From positions 62,001-126,000 of the forward strand of contig NZ_AOLQ01000054.1 in assembly GCF_000337775.1 (NCBI RefSeq): a stretch of 64,000 nt of DNA, in the 5' to 3' direction. This document shows positions 42,661 through 51,057 of the stretch, one piece after another. Each line of letters starts with the position of its first letter. Positions within the stretch are counted from its first letter, which is position 1. Both the position numbers and the translations under genes were made by a program. The notes under the pieces are model-generated. The model had not been told where the DNA came from. It did no database searches and saw only the letters and a program-made list of their open reading frames with translations. This DNA comes from Haloarcula vallismortis ATCC 29715. Lineage in GTDB: Archaea > Halobacteriota > Halobacteria > Halobacteriales > Haloarculaceae.

Positions 42661-42668
42661 ATTAAAAA
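42661..42668 (-). promoter_or_regulatory. TATA-like element for the formate dehydrogenase operon
   Basis: ATTAAAAA on the plus strand (TTTTTAAT on the minus) 23-30 bases before the ATG at 42638. It supports this start and a leaderless two-gene transcript. Confidence 0.45.
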
Positions 42669-42803
42669 CCCCGGCCGAGGCGTCCCCAATTACGGCCGCG
42701 GTCGACCGCCTCCACAACGTATCACTCGTTGGGAGACTGGTGGAACGGCACTGACGGGTCCGTTCCGTCGAAACAATGAGGCAGCGGAACGTTCCCCCAA
42801 ACG

Positions 42804-43073
42804 ATGAATCCGCGATTCGAGGAAGTCAAGACGGAAGCGTCGGCCGCGATAACCGAGGGAGACCTGCGTTCGGTGTACACCGGAATCATCCACGAGGATG
42901 GCCGTCACGAGTACTATTTCGGTAACGACACCGAGGAGGCGGCCGAACTCCGTGAGGCAGCGGCGATACAGCTTGGTATGTTGCTTCGTGTCCTCGCGGA
43001 CCGTTCGGACAGTAGCGTCGACGAACTGACGACGCTTGCCGCGGAGCGCGCCGATGGGATGGAACTACGATAA
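42804..43073 (+). CDS. Small conserved haloarchaeal protein, unknown function
   Basis: 89 residues, acidic, predicted mostly helical with a short central strand pair (GIIHEDGRHEYYFGN). No known domain is recognised. The N-terminus MNPRFEEVKTEAS is a typical haloarchaeal start. It converges with RidA 22 bases away and is divergent from the formate dehydrogenase operon. Confidence 0.6.
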   Translation: MNPRFEEVKTEASAAITEGDLRSVYTGIIHEDGRHEYYFGNDTEEAAELREAAAIQLGMLLRVLADRSDSSVDELTTLAAERADGMELR

Positions 43074-43094
43074 AAGCCGGAACAGCCCCACTCG

Positions 43095-43475
43095 CTAGTC
43101 GGTGGTGGCGATAGCTTCTATCTCGACGGCTGCGCCTTTCGGGACCGCACCCACGCCGACGGCACTCCGGGCTGGCGGTTCCGATTCGAAGAATTCGCTG
43201 TAGGCCTCGTTGAACGCGTCGAAGTCGTCGATGTCGTCGAGGTAGACAGTTGTCTTGAGCACATCGTCGAGCGAGAGCCCGTCCGACTCCAGAATCGCCT
43301 CGACGTTGTGGAGACACTGCCGTGTTTGGTCAGCGACTGTTTCGTCGTCGAGTAGTTCGCCGTCTGTCGTTAGCGGGAGCTGTCCGGCGGTGATTAGGAG
43401 ACTGCCGTTCGACGTGGCCTGACTGTACGCGCCCACTGCGGCCGGTGCGTCGTCGGTGCTGATCACGCGCTTCAT
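43095..43475 (-). CDS. ridA: RidA-family enamine/imine deaminase
   Basis: 126 residues, full-length. The family core is visible: DAPAAVGAYSQATSNG near the N-terminus, GQTRQCLHNVEAIL in the middle, and the C-terminal PARSAVGVGAVPKGAAVEIEAIA with the substrate-binding arginine and glutamate. RidA hydrolyses reactive 2-aminoacrylate and related enamines made by PLP enzymes, to keto acid plus ammonia. Start at the ATG 43475; an ATAAAT element 26-31 bases upstream suggests a leaderless message. A second RidA sits at 55631 in the catabolic cluster. Confidence 0.92.
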   Translation of the reverse strand: MKRVISTDDAPAAVGAYSQATSNGSLLITAGQLPLTTDGELLDDETVADQTRQCLHNVEAILESDGLSLDDVLKTTVYLDDIDDFDAFNEAYSEFFESEPPARSAVGVGAVPKGAAVEIEAIATTD

Positions 43476-43500
43476 ACCCGGACAGACCTGCCCTCGGTGC

Positions 43501-43506
43501 ATAAAT
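43501..43506 (-). promoter_or_regulatory. TATA-like element for ridA
   Basis: ATAAAT (ATTTAT on the coding strand) lies 26-31 bases before the ATG at 43475. Confidence 0.4.
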
Positions 43507-43565
43507 CCCAGCCGTGGCGGGCCACACTTACACAACGTTCCCGGCAGCTTACCAGTTGTGTCCAG

Positions 43566-43976
43566 TCATTGATTGATGACGACAATCGCGGTCAGCGCCA
43601 GCCCGATGCCCGCGGCTTTTGTCAGCGTCATCGACTCCCCGAAGGCGATGACGCCGATGACCGCGGCAGTGATGAAGTACATCCCGCCGATGGTAGAGAC
43701 CACCGACGTCGACCCCACAGTGACGCCAACGAACGTCGAAACCACGCCGACGGCTGCCGCGACACCGGCCGCGCCCGCGAACAACAGGCCTCTATTCGTG
43801 ACGACGAGTGACGCGTCAGAGACAGCGACGTACAGGCCCGTGACGACAGTCGCGGCTGCATACGACACGAACGCCGCGGTTTCCGGGTCCATTGTACTCG
43901 AAGCGACGTTGCCAAACGCGATCCAGAACCCCCAGGCTATCATCGTCCCCAGTCCGAACAGGACCGCGGCGTTCAT
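43566..43976 (-). CDS. Half-size EamA/DMT-type membrane protein
   Basis: 136 residues with four or five membrane helices, corresponding to one EamA repeat instead of the usual two. The start VLFGLGTMIAWGFWIAFGNVAS and the closing GESMTLTKAAGIGLALTAIVVI are typical of the second half-repeat pattern of the family. A half-size DMT protein should work as a dimer, as EmrE-type proteins do. Substrate is unknown. Start at the ATG 43976; ten upstream codons are possible but not needed. Confidence 0.75.
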   Translation of the reverse strand: MNAAVLFGLGTMIAWGFWIAFGNVASSTMDPETAAFVSYAAATVVTGLYVAVSDASLVVTNRGLLFAGAAGVAAAVGVVSTFVGVTVGSTSVVSTIGGMYFITAAVIGVIAFGESMTLTKAAGIGLALTAIVVINQ

Positions 43977-44118
43977 CTGTTTGGCCTCCGCGCAAGTCGG
44001 TTCCAACGCTCTCTAATCCCCCATAGTGAACAGCGACATCTGTGACCGTACAATCGACGCATTGACGACATCGTACGGGGCCTGCTGTCTTGAGTGCGGT
44101 GCCGGCTCGCCGCGTGTT

Positions 44119-44124
44119 TTTTAT
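44119..44124 (+). promoter_or_regulatory. TATA-like element for the potassium channel gene
   Basis: TTTATA within TTTTTTTATATT lies 25-30 bases before the ATG at 44149. It supports the shorter start over the in-frame ATG at 44026. Confidence 0.45.
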
Positions 44125-44148
44125 ATTGACTCCGACAACAGTGTGATA

Positions 44149-45393
44149 ATGGCTAACGTCCCAGAAGACCCGTCGGACCGGACACTGGAGGACGTGTTCT
44201 ATCCGGCCGACAGGATTCCGTTTGTCGAGTGGGACGAGCTATCCGGTGCGAAGCCGACGGTCGTCCTGACTGGCGGCGTCGCGCTCTTGGCGTTCGTGAC
44301 CGGCCTTTCGAACCTCAGCCAGGCCTCGCTTGCGCTCAACGGTCCACTGACCGCTGTGGTCGACCTTCCGTTAGCCGTCGTCCGGTTCGGCGGAGTGTTG
44401 TTCGCGTTCATACTCGGTATCGTGACAGTTGGACTCCAGCGCCGCAAACGGCTCGCTTGGCGTGTGGCGGTCGTCGTGGCGCTCGGACTGGTGCTCTTGC
44501 CGCTTGCCACGTTTCAGCCAACCGACATCCCCCTGCTGGTGATGACGCTGGTCACGTATCCGCTGTTAGTCCGAAACCGACACCGGTTCGACCAGTCGCT
44601 CGACCTCTCGCCGATTCAGATTGCGTCGCTGTCAGCGATTTTCGGGGTCATTCTCTACGGAACTGTGGGTGCCTATGGGCTACGGGGCCAGTTTCTCGAA
44701 CTCGACAGCTGGGGTGATGCTGTGTACTACGTCGTCGTCACTATCGCGACGGTCGGCTACGGCGATATCACTCCCGTAACGGCGGAGGCACGGTGGTTTT
44801 CGCTCTCGATTATCTTGTTCGGGACCGGCGCGTTCACCGTTGCCGTGGGTGCGCTCATCGGGCCGGCTATCGAATCCAGGATGGCAACAGCGTTCGGAGT
44901 CATGACTGCATCAGACCTGACACTCCTTGAGGACCACGTCGTGGTTCTCGGGTACGGAGACGTTACGGCATCGCTGCTTGAGGAACTGGGCGAGGAGACT
45001 GCGGTCGTCGTCGTTACGCCCGACGAGGAGACGGTCGCGTCGCTGAAGGACGAGGGCGTGAACCTGCTTACCGGTGATCCCACCGACGAGGATGTTCTCA
45101 GAGATGCCCGCGTCGGAACTGCAAGTGGTGTTGTGGTGGGGAGTAACGACGACGCACGCGATGTACTGGCCGTCATCGCGACCAAGAACGTCAATCCGGA
45201 CATCCGCACAGTTGCGGCGGCGACTGACCAGAAACACGTCGAAAAGTTCCGTGCAGTCGGCGCGGACGAGGTTATCAATCCTCGTTCCATCGGCGGACGG
45301 CTTCTGGGACAGTCGGTGCTTGGCCGTGGGTCAACGGAATCGTTGCTGACCGGAATCGGGACTGACAACGGCGACCCTGACAACTCCGAGTGA
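44149..45393 (+). CDS. Potassium channel with cytoplasmic RCK (TrkA-N) domain
   Basis: 414 residues. About six membrane segments precede a pore loop with the TVGYGD selectivity filter (VTIATVGYGDITPVT, about residues 198-212). After the last helix comes an RCK domain, DHVVVLGYGDVTASLLEELG, a Rossmann fold with GxGxxx binding site, followed by a C-terminal part rich in acidic residues. It resembles two-state K+ channels of the MthK/Kch type that open on ligand binding to the RCK ring. Function: selective K+ flux at the cell membrane, important for salt balance. The next gene downstream is a BCCT osmolyte transporter, which fits osmotic adaptation. Confidence 0.88.
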   Translation: MANVPEDPSDRTLEDVFYPADRIPFVEWDELSGAKPTVVLTGGVALLAFVTGLSNLSQASLALNGPLTAVVDLPLAVVRFGGVLFAFILGIVTVGLQRRKRLAWRVAVVVALGLVLLPLATFQPTDIPLLVMTLVTYPLLVRNRHRFDQSLDLSPIQIASLSAIFGVILYGTVGAYGLRGQFLELDSWGDAVYYVVVTIATVGYGDITPVTAEARWFSLSIILFGTGAFTVAVGALIGPAIESRMATAFGVMTASDLTLLEDHVVVLGYGDVTASLLEELGEETAVVVVTPDEETVASLKDEGVNLLTGDPTDEDVLRDARVGTASGVVVGSNDDARDVLAVIATKNVNPDIRTVAAATDQKHVEKFRAVGADEVINPRSIGGRLLGQSVLGRGSTESLLTGIGTDNGDPDNSE

Positions 45394-45463
45394 CCCGACC
45401 ACCACTCCACCGACGATGGTTTCGACCGCTGTAGTCGCCAGCTTCAATGGCATTCTGGGATAG

Positions 45464-45471
45464 TAATATAT
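45464..45471 (+). promoter_or_regulatory. TATA-like element for the BCCT gene
   Basis: TAATATAT lies 25-32 bases before the ATG at 45496 in an AT-rich stretch, giving a leaderless transcript separate from the channel gene. Confidence 0.4.
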
Positions 45472-45495
45472 GTTTCCGATACTGAATATAGAGGC

Positions 45496-47352
45496 ATGGC
45501 CACCTCCGATGCAAGTGGCATTGCAGAGACTGTCGGCCGGCTACTGGCCCCACTGTGTGCCGCGTCTGGAGCGCTCGTGCTCGCGGGCTTTTTCTTTCCG
45601 ACGCTCGTCGGCGAGGCCGTCACCGGCCCGGCGTGGCTGACCGTCGCCCTCGTGTTCTTCAGTTCCGGTCTCTGTTATATCGCGCTGTTGCCCTATTCAG
45701 AGGACAGCACCGGACCGGCCGCGGCCGATGTCTTCCTCCGCGTCCGGCGGACCAATGTCCGAAGAGCTGTCCGCGAGTTTCTCACACAGCACGAGCCGAC
45801 TATCCTCGCGTTCCCGGTGCTCGTATTCGCCGCGTTCTTTGCGCTCCAGATGGCATTCCCGACCCGGACTACGAGCGCTGTAGACGCCGCAGCGGCCACA
45901 GTCCTGACTGCTGGTGGCCCGTTGTTTCTCGCCGCCGTTTTTCTCTCGGTCTGTTACTGCCTGTTCCTGTTGGTGGGACCCTGGGGCGACATCAAGCTGG
46001 GCGGTCCGGACACGGAACCCAGCTACACGTACCCGACGTACTTTACGCTCGTGTTTACCGCCGGCATCGCGGCTGGACTGGTGTTTTGGGGCCCCACTGA
46101 GGCCCTGTTTCACTACGATCAGCCGCCGCCCTACGTCGGTGCTCCCGCTCAATCGGTGGCCGCGATCAACGGCGCACTGGTGTACACGCTTTTTCACTGG
46201 GGCATCTCGGCCTGGAGCGCGTACGCCGTCATCGGCGTCCCCATAGCGTATTTCGCATTCACGCGGGGCGCACCCCTCCGAGTGTCGACGGTACTGGCAC
46301 CGGTGCTCGGCGTTGATGGACTGGATTCGGTGTGGGCCAAAATCGTCGATACGCTGGCCGTCTTCGCTACCATCGGCGGTATCGCCACTTCAGTCGCACT
46401 CGTCAGTGAGCAGTTCCTCGCCGGTATCAATTACCAGTGGGACGTGGCAGCCGGTGAAATCGGACCAGTCCTGGTTGTCGGCGGCCTGACGCTGATATTC
46501 GTTGTCTCCAGCGCAACGGGGATTCACCGCGGTATCCGTCGCATCGCCGGTCTCAACGTCGTCCTCTTCGGTCTGTTCGCGCTCCTCATTGTCGCGGTTG
46601 GCCCTCGGTCGTTTATTCTCCAGCGGGGGACGCAGGCAGTCGGGACCTACGCTCTGGAGTTCGTCCCGTTGAGTCTCCACATGGGCGGACAGTGGGTCGC
46701 GGAGTGGACCGTCTGGAACTGGTCGTGGTGGTTCTCCTGGGCTCCCTTCGCGGGGCTGTTCGTCGCCGCACTCTCCCGCGGTCGGCGGGTCAGGACCGTC
46801 GTGTTCACGAGCGTTGTCGCGACCTCGGCGGCGACGATAGTCTGGTTCCTGTTGCTCGGTGGCACGTCGTTGTTCATCCAGCACACGGGGCAAGCCGATA
46901 TCCTCGCCGCTATCGCACAGCGCGGGGGGTCAGAAGCCGTCGTCGGATTCCCGCTGTTGTCGTCGCTCCCGTTGGGTCAGCTCCTGTTGTTCCTGTTTCT
47001 CGCGCTTATCATCGTGTTCATGGCTACGTCAGCGGACACCTCGACGCTCGTCGTCTCAGTGCTGGCGACGCGACGAGGCGTGGCACCGTCAGCGACGCAT
47101 ATCGTCTTCTGGGGCGTTTTCCAGGGTGCAGTCGCCGTCTCGGTGCTGCTTGTTGGTGGCGCTGAGACGCTTCAGGCACTGGCTGTCCTGACCGGCGGCC
47201 CGTTCGCCGTGATCTCGCTCGTGGCGGCCGGCGGGTTGACTGTGACCTGGCTCCGCAACGAGCGAGGCCACACGTCACTCGTCAGGCGTGCCGTCAGGAA
47301 ACTGCCTGACATTCAGACCCATCACGACGTGGACCCACCCGAAGAGAAGTAG
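45496..47352 (+). CDS. BCCT-family betaine/choline/carnitine transporter
   Basis: 618 residues, about 12-14 membrane helices. The diagnostic segment reads WTVWNWSWWFSWAPFAGLF (about residues 402-420), with the aromatic cage residues that hold the trimethylammonium group. An extra N-terminal membrane pair of about 75 residues precedes the core. BCCT carriers take up glycine betaine or related osmolytes with sodium or protons, often activated by osmotic stress. It follows the potassium channel gene by about 100 bases on the same strand and ends convergent with trpG. Confidence 0.92.
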   Translation: MATSDASGIAETVGRLLAPLCAASGALVLAGFFFPTLVGEAVTGPAWLTVALVFFSSGLCYIALLPYSEDSTGPAAADVFLRVRRTNVRRAVREFLTQHEPTILAFPVLVFAAFFALQMAFPTRTTSAVDAAAATVLTAGGPLFLAAVFLSVCYCLFLLVGPWGDIKLGGPDTEPSYTYPTYFTLVFTAGIAAGLVFWGPTEALFHYDQPPPYVGAPAQSVAAINGALVYTLFHWGISAWSAYAVIGVPIAYFAFTRGAPLRVSTVLAPVLGVDGLDSVWAKIVDTLAVFATIGGIATSVALVSEQFLAGINYQWDVAAGEIGPVLVVGGLTLIFVVSSATGIHRGIRRIAGLNVVLFGLFALLIVAVGPRSFILQRGTQAVGTYALEFVPLSLHMGGQWVAEWTVWNWSWWFSWAPFAGLFVAALSRGRRVRTVVFTSVVATSAATIVWFLLLGGTSLFIQHTGQADILAAIAQRGGSEAVVGFPLLSSLPLGQLLLFLFLALIIVFMATSADTSTLVVSVLATRRGVAPSATHIVFWGVFQGAVAVSVLLVGGAETLQALAVLTGGPFAVISLVAAGGLTVTWLRNERGHTSLVRRAVRKLPDIQTHHDVDPPEEK

Positions 47353-47372
47353 GCCCTGCTCGCGCTGTGTGG

Positions 47373-47945
47373 TCAGGCCTCAGCGATCCCGGTACAGAAG
47401 TTCTTGACCAGCTGTTTCCCCGCGTCGGTGAGGATACTTTCCGGGTGGAACTGGACGCCGATGTGTGGCTTTTCGCTGTGCTGGACACCCATCACGATAC
47501 CCTGCTCGTCGTTGGTGTGTGCCGTTTCTTCCAGTTCGTCCGGGAGCGCGGCGGCTTCGACGGCCAGCGAATGATATCGCCCGACCTCGAACGGGTCGTC
47601 GACCCCGTCGTACAGCTCTGTCCCGTCGTGGCGGACTTCCGAGGGTTTCCCGTGGACCACACTCGGTGCGTGGCCGACGGGGGTTCCGTGGGCTGCACAG
47701 AGCGCCTGATGGCCCAGACAGACGCCCAGGGCCGGGTACTCTGTCTCAGCGAACACGTCGATTGACACGCCGGCTTCCGCCGGCGTCCCGGGGCCCGGTG
47801 AGACGACGATGCCGCTCGGGTCGAGGTCGCGGATGCCGTCCACGTCGATAGCGTCGTTTCGCCGCACGGTCACATCGTCGAACTCGCCGACGTACTGGAC
47901 GAGGTTGTAGGCGAAGGAATCGTAGTTGTCGATGATGAGTATCAT
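47373..47945 (-). CDS. trpG: Anthranilate synthase glutamine amidotransferase subunit
   Basis: 190 residues. Class I amidotransferase marks are LIIDNYDSFAYNL at the N-terminus, the nucleophile in LGVCLGHQAL, and the HPES motif in GVQFHPESIL. It releases ammonia from glutamine for the TrpE subunit. The ATG overlaps the trpE stop by one base (TGATG), so translation is coupled. PabA is an indistinguishable alternative by sequence alone, but the partner TrpE carries anthranilate-type residues. Confidence 0.93.
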   Translation of the reverse strand: MILIIDNYDSFAYNLVQYVGEFDDVTVRRNDAIDVDGIRDLDPSGIVVSPGPGTPAEAGVSIDVFAETEYPALGVCLGHQALCAAHGTPVGHAPSVVHGKPSEVRHDGTELYDGVDDPFEVGRYHSLAVEAAALPDELEETAHTNDEQGIVMGVQHSEKPHIGVQFHPESILTDAGKQLVKNFCTGIAEA

Positions 47946-49453
47946 CAGGTACCCTCCATTGGTTCGGTCCCGGACTCGACCGCAAACGACCCCTGTTCGC
48001 CAAGTGCCTCGTCGACAGCAGTGACGAGCGCTCGGGCCTTGTCCAGCGTCTCGCGGTACTCGGCCTCTGGGACGGAGTCGTGCACGATACCGCTCCCGAC
48101 GCGGAGTCGGTACTCGCCGTCGTAACGGACTAGCGTCCTGATCGTGATGTTCAGCGTCGCCCGGTCATCGAAGCCAAATACCCCAATACTGCCGGTGTAG
48201 GGTCCCCGTCGAGTCTGTTCCACCTCGTCGATAATCTCCATTGTCCGCGGTTTCGGCGCACCAGTGATCGTCCCGCCGGGGAACACCGCAGCGACCGCGT
48301 CGGCGATACTGACGTCGTCGCGCAGTTCCCCTTCGATGAGAGAGACGAGGTGCATCACCTCAGAATAGCGGTCGACGCGGCGGTACTCGGCGACGTCCAC
48401 GGTCCCGTACTCACTGACCTTCCCGAGGTCGTTCCGTTCGAGGTCGACCAGCATCGCGTGCTCGGCCCGTTCTTTCTCGTCGCTGCAGAGGTCCGCCTCG
48501 AGTTCTTCGTCTTCAGCCGGCGTCTCCCCACGTGGGCGTGTGCCGGCAATCGGTTCGGTGAGCAGCTCGCCGTCATCGACGTCCAGCAACAGCTCGGGGC
48601 TGGCGCTGACGAGGTCGAGGCCGGGAAACTCAAGCAGGGCCGAGTACGGAGCCGGGTTCACCCGGCGAACGGCGTCGAAGGTGTCAACCGGGTGGACCGC
48701 CGCCGGGGCAGTCAACCGGTGCGAGACGTTCGTCTGGAACGTGTCGCCGTCTCTGACGTACTGCTTTATTTGCCGAACGCGGTCGGCGAACGCCGCCTCA
48801 CCGCACTCGCTCTCGAAGGTGGCCTGATTTGCGGCTGTTGGCTCGGACTGGACGTGCCGCTCGCCGTGGACGGCGTTCTCGGCCAGTTCGCGGGCCATCT
48901 CACGGCCGTGCTCGAACGCCACCTCAGGCGCTCCGTCAACGACAGGACACGCTGTCACGTGTAGCTCGACCGGCCCGTCGTGTGGCTCCTCCCACGCGAC
49001 GACGCAGTCGAACACACCCAGCTGAAGCCGTGGGAGCCCGTCTGGAACGGTCGTCTCCGGGATATCCTCGAGCTCCCGTGCGACGTCGTACGACAGCCAG
49101 CCGAACGCGCCGCACGGATATGGAACCGTACAGTCGCCCCGCTCCAGGTGTTCTCGGTCGAGCAGGTCGTCGATGGCTTCGATGCTTGGGCTACCGCTTT
49201 CCTGTGCCGGTGTCGCCCCCGGAGAGACCTCGATTTCTTCGACCGGGTCGACGCCGAAGTACCCCCAGCCCGATTGCCCGCCGGTCGTTTCGAGGTAGAA
49301 CCCGTCTGTGTTCCCGTCTCGGGCGCGGCGATACGCCTCGAACGGATCGGTAACTGTGAGGCGCGCTTCGACCGGCACGCGAGCGCCGTCGGGGGCCCGT
49401 TGTGCAGTTTCGAGGAACGATTCTCTGTCGGTGCTGAACCGGATGTCAGTCAT
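47945..49453 (-). CDS. trpE: Anthranilate synthase component I
   Basis: 502 residues, making anthranilate from chorismate, first step of tryptophan synthesis. The motif PIAGTRPRG (about residues 302-310) is anthranilate-type; PabB enzymes have lysine in place of the alanine (PIKGT). Also visible are the ATIRTL-like [21 protein letters not shown] and [13 protein letters not shown] blocks. No trpD, trpC or trpF is adjacent, so this is a stand-alone EG pair. The ATG at 49453 is preferred over the upstream frame. A hairpin (49495-49513) lies 40-60 bases before the start. folD is divergent. Confidence 0.9.
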   Translation of the reverse strand: MTDIRFSTDRESFLETAQRAPDGARVPVEARLTVTDPFEAYRRARDGNTDGFYLETTGGQSGWGYFGVDPVEEIEVSPGATPAQESGSPSIEAIDDLLDREHLERGDCTVPYPCGAFGWLSYDVARELEDIPETTVPDGLPRLQLGVFDCVVAWEEPHDGPVELHVTACPVVDGAPEVAFEHGREMARELAENAVHGERHVQSEPTAANQATFESECGEAAFADRVRQIKQYVRDGDTFQTNVSHRLTAPAAVHPVDTFDAVRRVNPAPYSALLEFPGLDLVSASPELLLDVDDGELLTEPIAGTRPRGETPAEDEELEADLCSDEKERAEHAMLVDLERNDLGKVSEYGTVDVAEYRRVDRYSEVMHLVSLIEGELRDDVSIADAVAAVFPGGTITGAPKPRTMEIIDEVEQTRRGPYTGSIGVFGFDDRATLNITIRTLVRYDGEYRLRVGSGIVHDSVPEAEYRETLDKARALVTAVDEALGEQGSFAVESGTEPMEGT

Positions 49454-49769
49454 AGTGCAGTTGCTCCCGGATGAGAGGCTCACGCCTCCCGGTATGGTTG
49501 TGTAGTCCAACCACGGGTTCGGACAAAAACCTTCGGTCCCCCAGCCCTTTGCCTGATATACTGTCGAATCGTCGACCGATTGTGGTTGCTCGCTGGACGA
49601 ATAGCCGACGGCATTTCAACGGATGGACTATTCCACATCACCCACTATACCCGCTGGGTTTGAGACGGATATCGAATGCTTGCCCGGCCCCGACTGCTGA
49701 CTGACAGCAGCGGTTACACTCTCGAACAGCTTCTCGGGAGGTCCCGGGCCGAGAACGAAAACAGCAATA
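49454..49769. promoter_or_regulatory. Divergent control region trpE-folD
   Basis: 316 bases without a gene. Contains TGGTTG-TGTAGTC-CAACCA (49495-49513, 6-base arms), near the trpE side, and CTGCTG-ACTGA-CAGCAG (49694-49710, perfect 6-base arms) near the folD side. Either could be an operator or leader hairpin. No archaeal TrpY-type TGTACA box is seen. Confidence 0.4.
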
Positions 49770-50663
49770 ATGACAACGATAATCGACGGTAACGAGATTG
49801 GCGACCAGATCACAGAGGGCGTTGCGGCGTGTACGGACACGCTCGTCAGCGAGGGCGTCACACCGGGGCTAGCGACTGTGCTGATGAGCGACGACGGCGC
49901 GAGTGAGACGTACGTCTCGATGAAACAACAGGCCTGTGAGGAGATCGGCATCGAGGGGTTTCATTACGAAATCGGCGCGGACGAACCGGCTGAGACACTG
50001 TTTGCGACCATCGACGAACTGAACGCGGACCCGACCGTCCACGGTATCCTCGTACAGATGCCGGTCCCCGACCACGTGAACAAGCGTGACGTACTGGAGC
50101 GCATCGACCCGATGAAAGACGTCGATGGATTCCATCCCGAAAACGTCGGTCGACTCGTCGCAGGGAACGCGCGATACAAACCTTGTACGCCCCACGGAAT
50201 ACAGAAAATACTGGCCGAAACTGGTGTTGAGACGGAGGGGAAAGACGCTGTCGTCGTCGGCCGCTCAGACATCGTCGGCAAACCGATGGCAAACCTGTTG
50301 ATTCAGTACGGGCCCGGCGGGAACGCGACGACGACCGTGTGTCACTCACGGACTGATGACCTCGCCGAAAAGACCCGCAACGCGGACATCGTGATCGCCG
50401 CCGCCGGGGTTCCGGAAATGATAGACGGGTCGATGCTCTCGGACGGCACCACGGTCATCGACGTGGGTATCAACCGAGTCGATGCGGACACGGACAAGGG
50501 GTACGAACTCGTCGGGGACGTGGACTTCGAGAGCGCGAAAGCGAAGGCGGACGCTATCACTCCGGTCCCTGGTGGGGTCGGACCGCTAACCATTGCGATG
50601 CTGATGTACAATACAGTAAAAGCGGCTAGCCTGCAGTCCGGCGTCGATATTTCGCTCCCATAG
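49770..50663 (+). CDS. folD: Methylenetetrahydrofolate dehydrogenase / cyclohydrolase
   Basis: 297 residues, full-length. Active-site motifs are TYVSMKQQACEEIGI (with the catalytic Lys), PMKDVDGFHPENVGRL, and the NADP-loop GRSDIVGKPMANLL. PGGVGPLTIAML closes the protein. It interconverts methylene-, methenyl- and formyl-tetrahydrofolate in one-carbon metabolism. Haloarchaea use tetrahydrofolate, so the assignment is straightforward. A hairpin follows the stop. Confidence 0.95.
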   Translation: MTTIIDGNEIGDQITEGVAACTDTLVSEGVTPGLATVLMSDDGASETYVSMKQQACEEIGIEGFHYEIGADEPAETLFATIDELNADPTVHGILVQMPVPDHVNKRDVLERIDPMKDVDGFHPENVGRLVAGNARYKPCTPHGIQKILAETGVETEGKDAVVVGRSDIVGKPMANLLIQYGPGGNATTTVCHSRTDDLAEKTRNADIVIAAAGVPEMIDGSMLSDGTTVIDVGINRVDADTDKGYELVGDVDFESAKAKADAITPVPGGVGPLTIAMLMYNTVKAASLQSGVDISLP

Positions 50664-50682
50664 GACGGGGCCACGGCCCGTC
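50664..50682. terminator. Hairpin after folD
   Basis: GACGGGGCC-AC-GGCCCGTC: eight base pairs with one bulged G right after the folD stop. It would serve folD and possibly the convergent zinc protein gene. Confidence 0.4.
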
Positions 50683-50705
50683 CGCAGGGCTGCCTGCGTG
50701 TATTG

Positions 50706-50906
50706 CTACACGGTTTCGACTTCGCCGCATTCCGGGCACGTAATCAGGAGTTCACCCGTTGAGTCCTGTTCTCTCTCTATGACGTTGTGACCGCTAGCAC
50801 ACTGTTCGTGCATATACACCTCGTGGCTGTCGTGCTCGGTCAGCCAGATATGGTCCTCCTCCGGTGCGGAGACGATGCCGTGACAGAAGTAACACTCGCC
50901 GTTCAT
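50706..50906 (-). CDS. Small zinc-binding protein with HxxC-type sites, 66 aa
   Basis: 66 residues. CYFC at about residues 5-8 and CPEC at about 57-60 form two CxxC knuckles, with a His-Cys pair (HEQCASGH) in the middle that may add a second site. The C-terminus is acidic. It looks like a haloarchaeal zinc-finger protein of unknown function. Start at the ATG 50906; upstream residues to 50996 are not family-like. It is divergent from cysE, with AT-rich DNA between. Confidence 0.65.
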   Translation of the reverse strand: MNGECYFCHGIVSAPEEDHIWLTEHDSHEVYMHEQCASGHNVIEREQDSTGELLITCPECGEVETV

Positions 50907-51033
50907 ACAGACTCGATGACAGGCCAGTATCAAATAGCTACCTCTCAACGTGGGATTCTGCCCGTTTGTAGTTCTACTACGCCAGCGAGAACACAAAATA
51001 TTGACAAAGTGATAGCTGTTGTTTCAGAACTAA

Positions 51034-51053
51034 GATGGTTCAGCCCAACCATC
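51034..51053 (+). promoter_or_regulatory. Perfect inverted repeat directly before cysE
   Basis: GATGGTT-CAGCCC-AACCATC, a perfect 7-base stem ending four bases before the ATG. An AT-rich AAAATATTG stretch at about 50996-51004 is the likely promoter, so the repeat would lie in the short mRNA leader, or form an operator over the transcription start. Confidence 0.5.
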
Positions 51054-51057
51054 CGAT

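Noticed and set aside
47373-49453. Naming the pair pabA/pabB because folD is adjacent
   Set aside because: The PIAGT motif is of the anthranilate synthase type, whereas aminodeoxychorismate synthases have Lys at that position; no pabC is adjacent.
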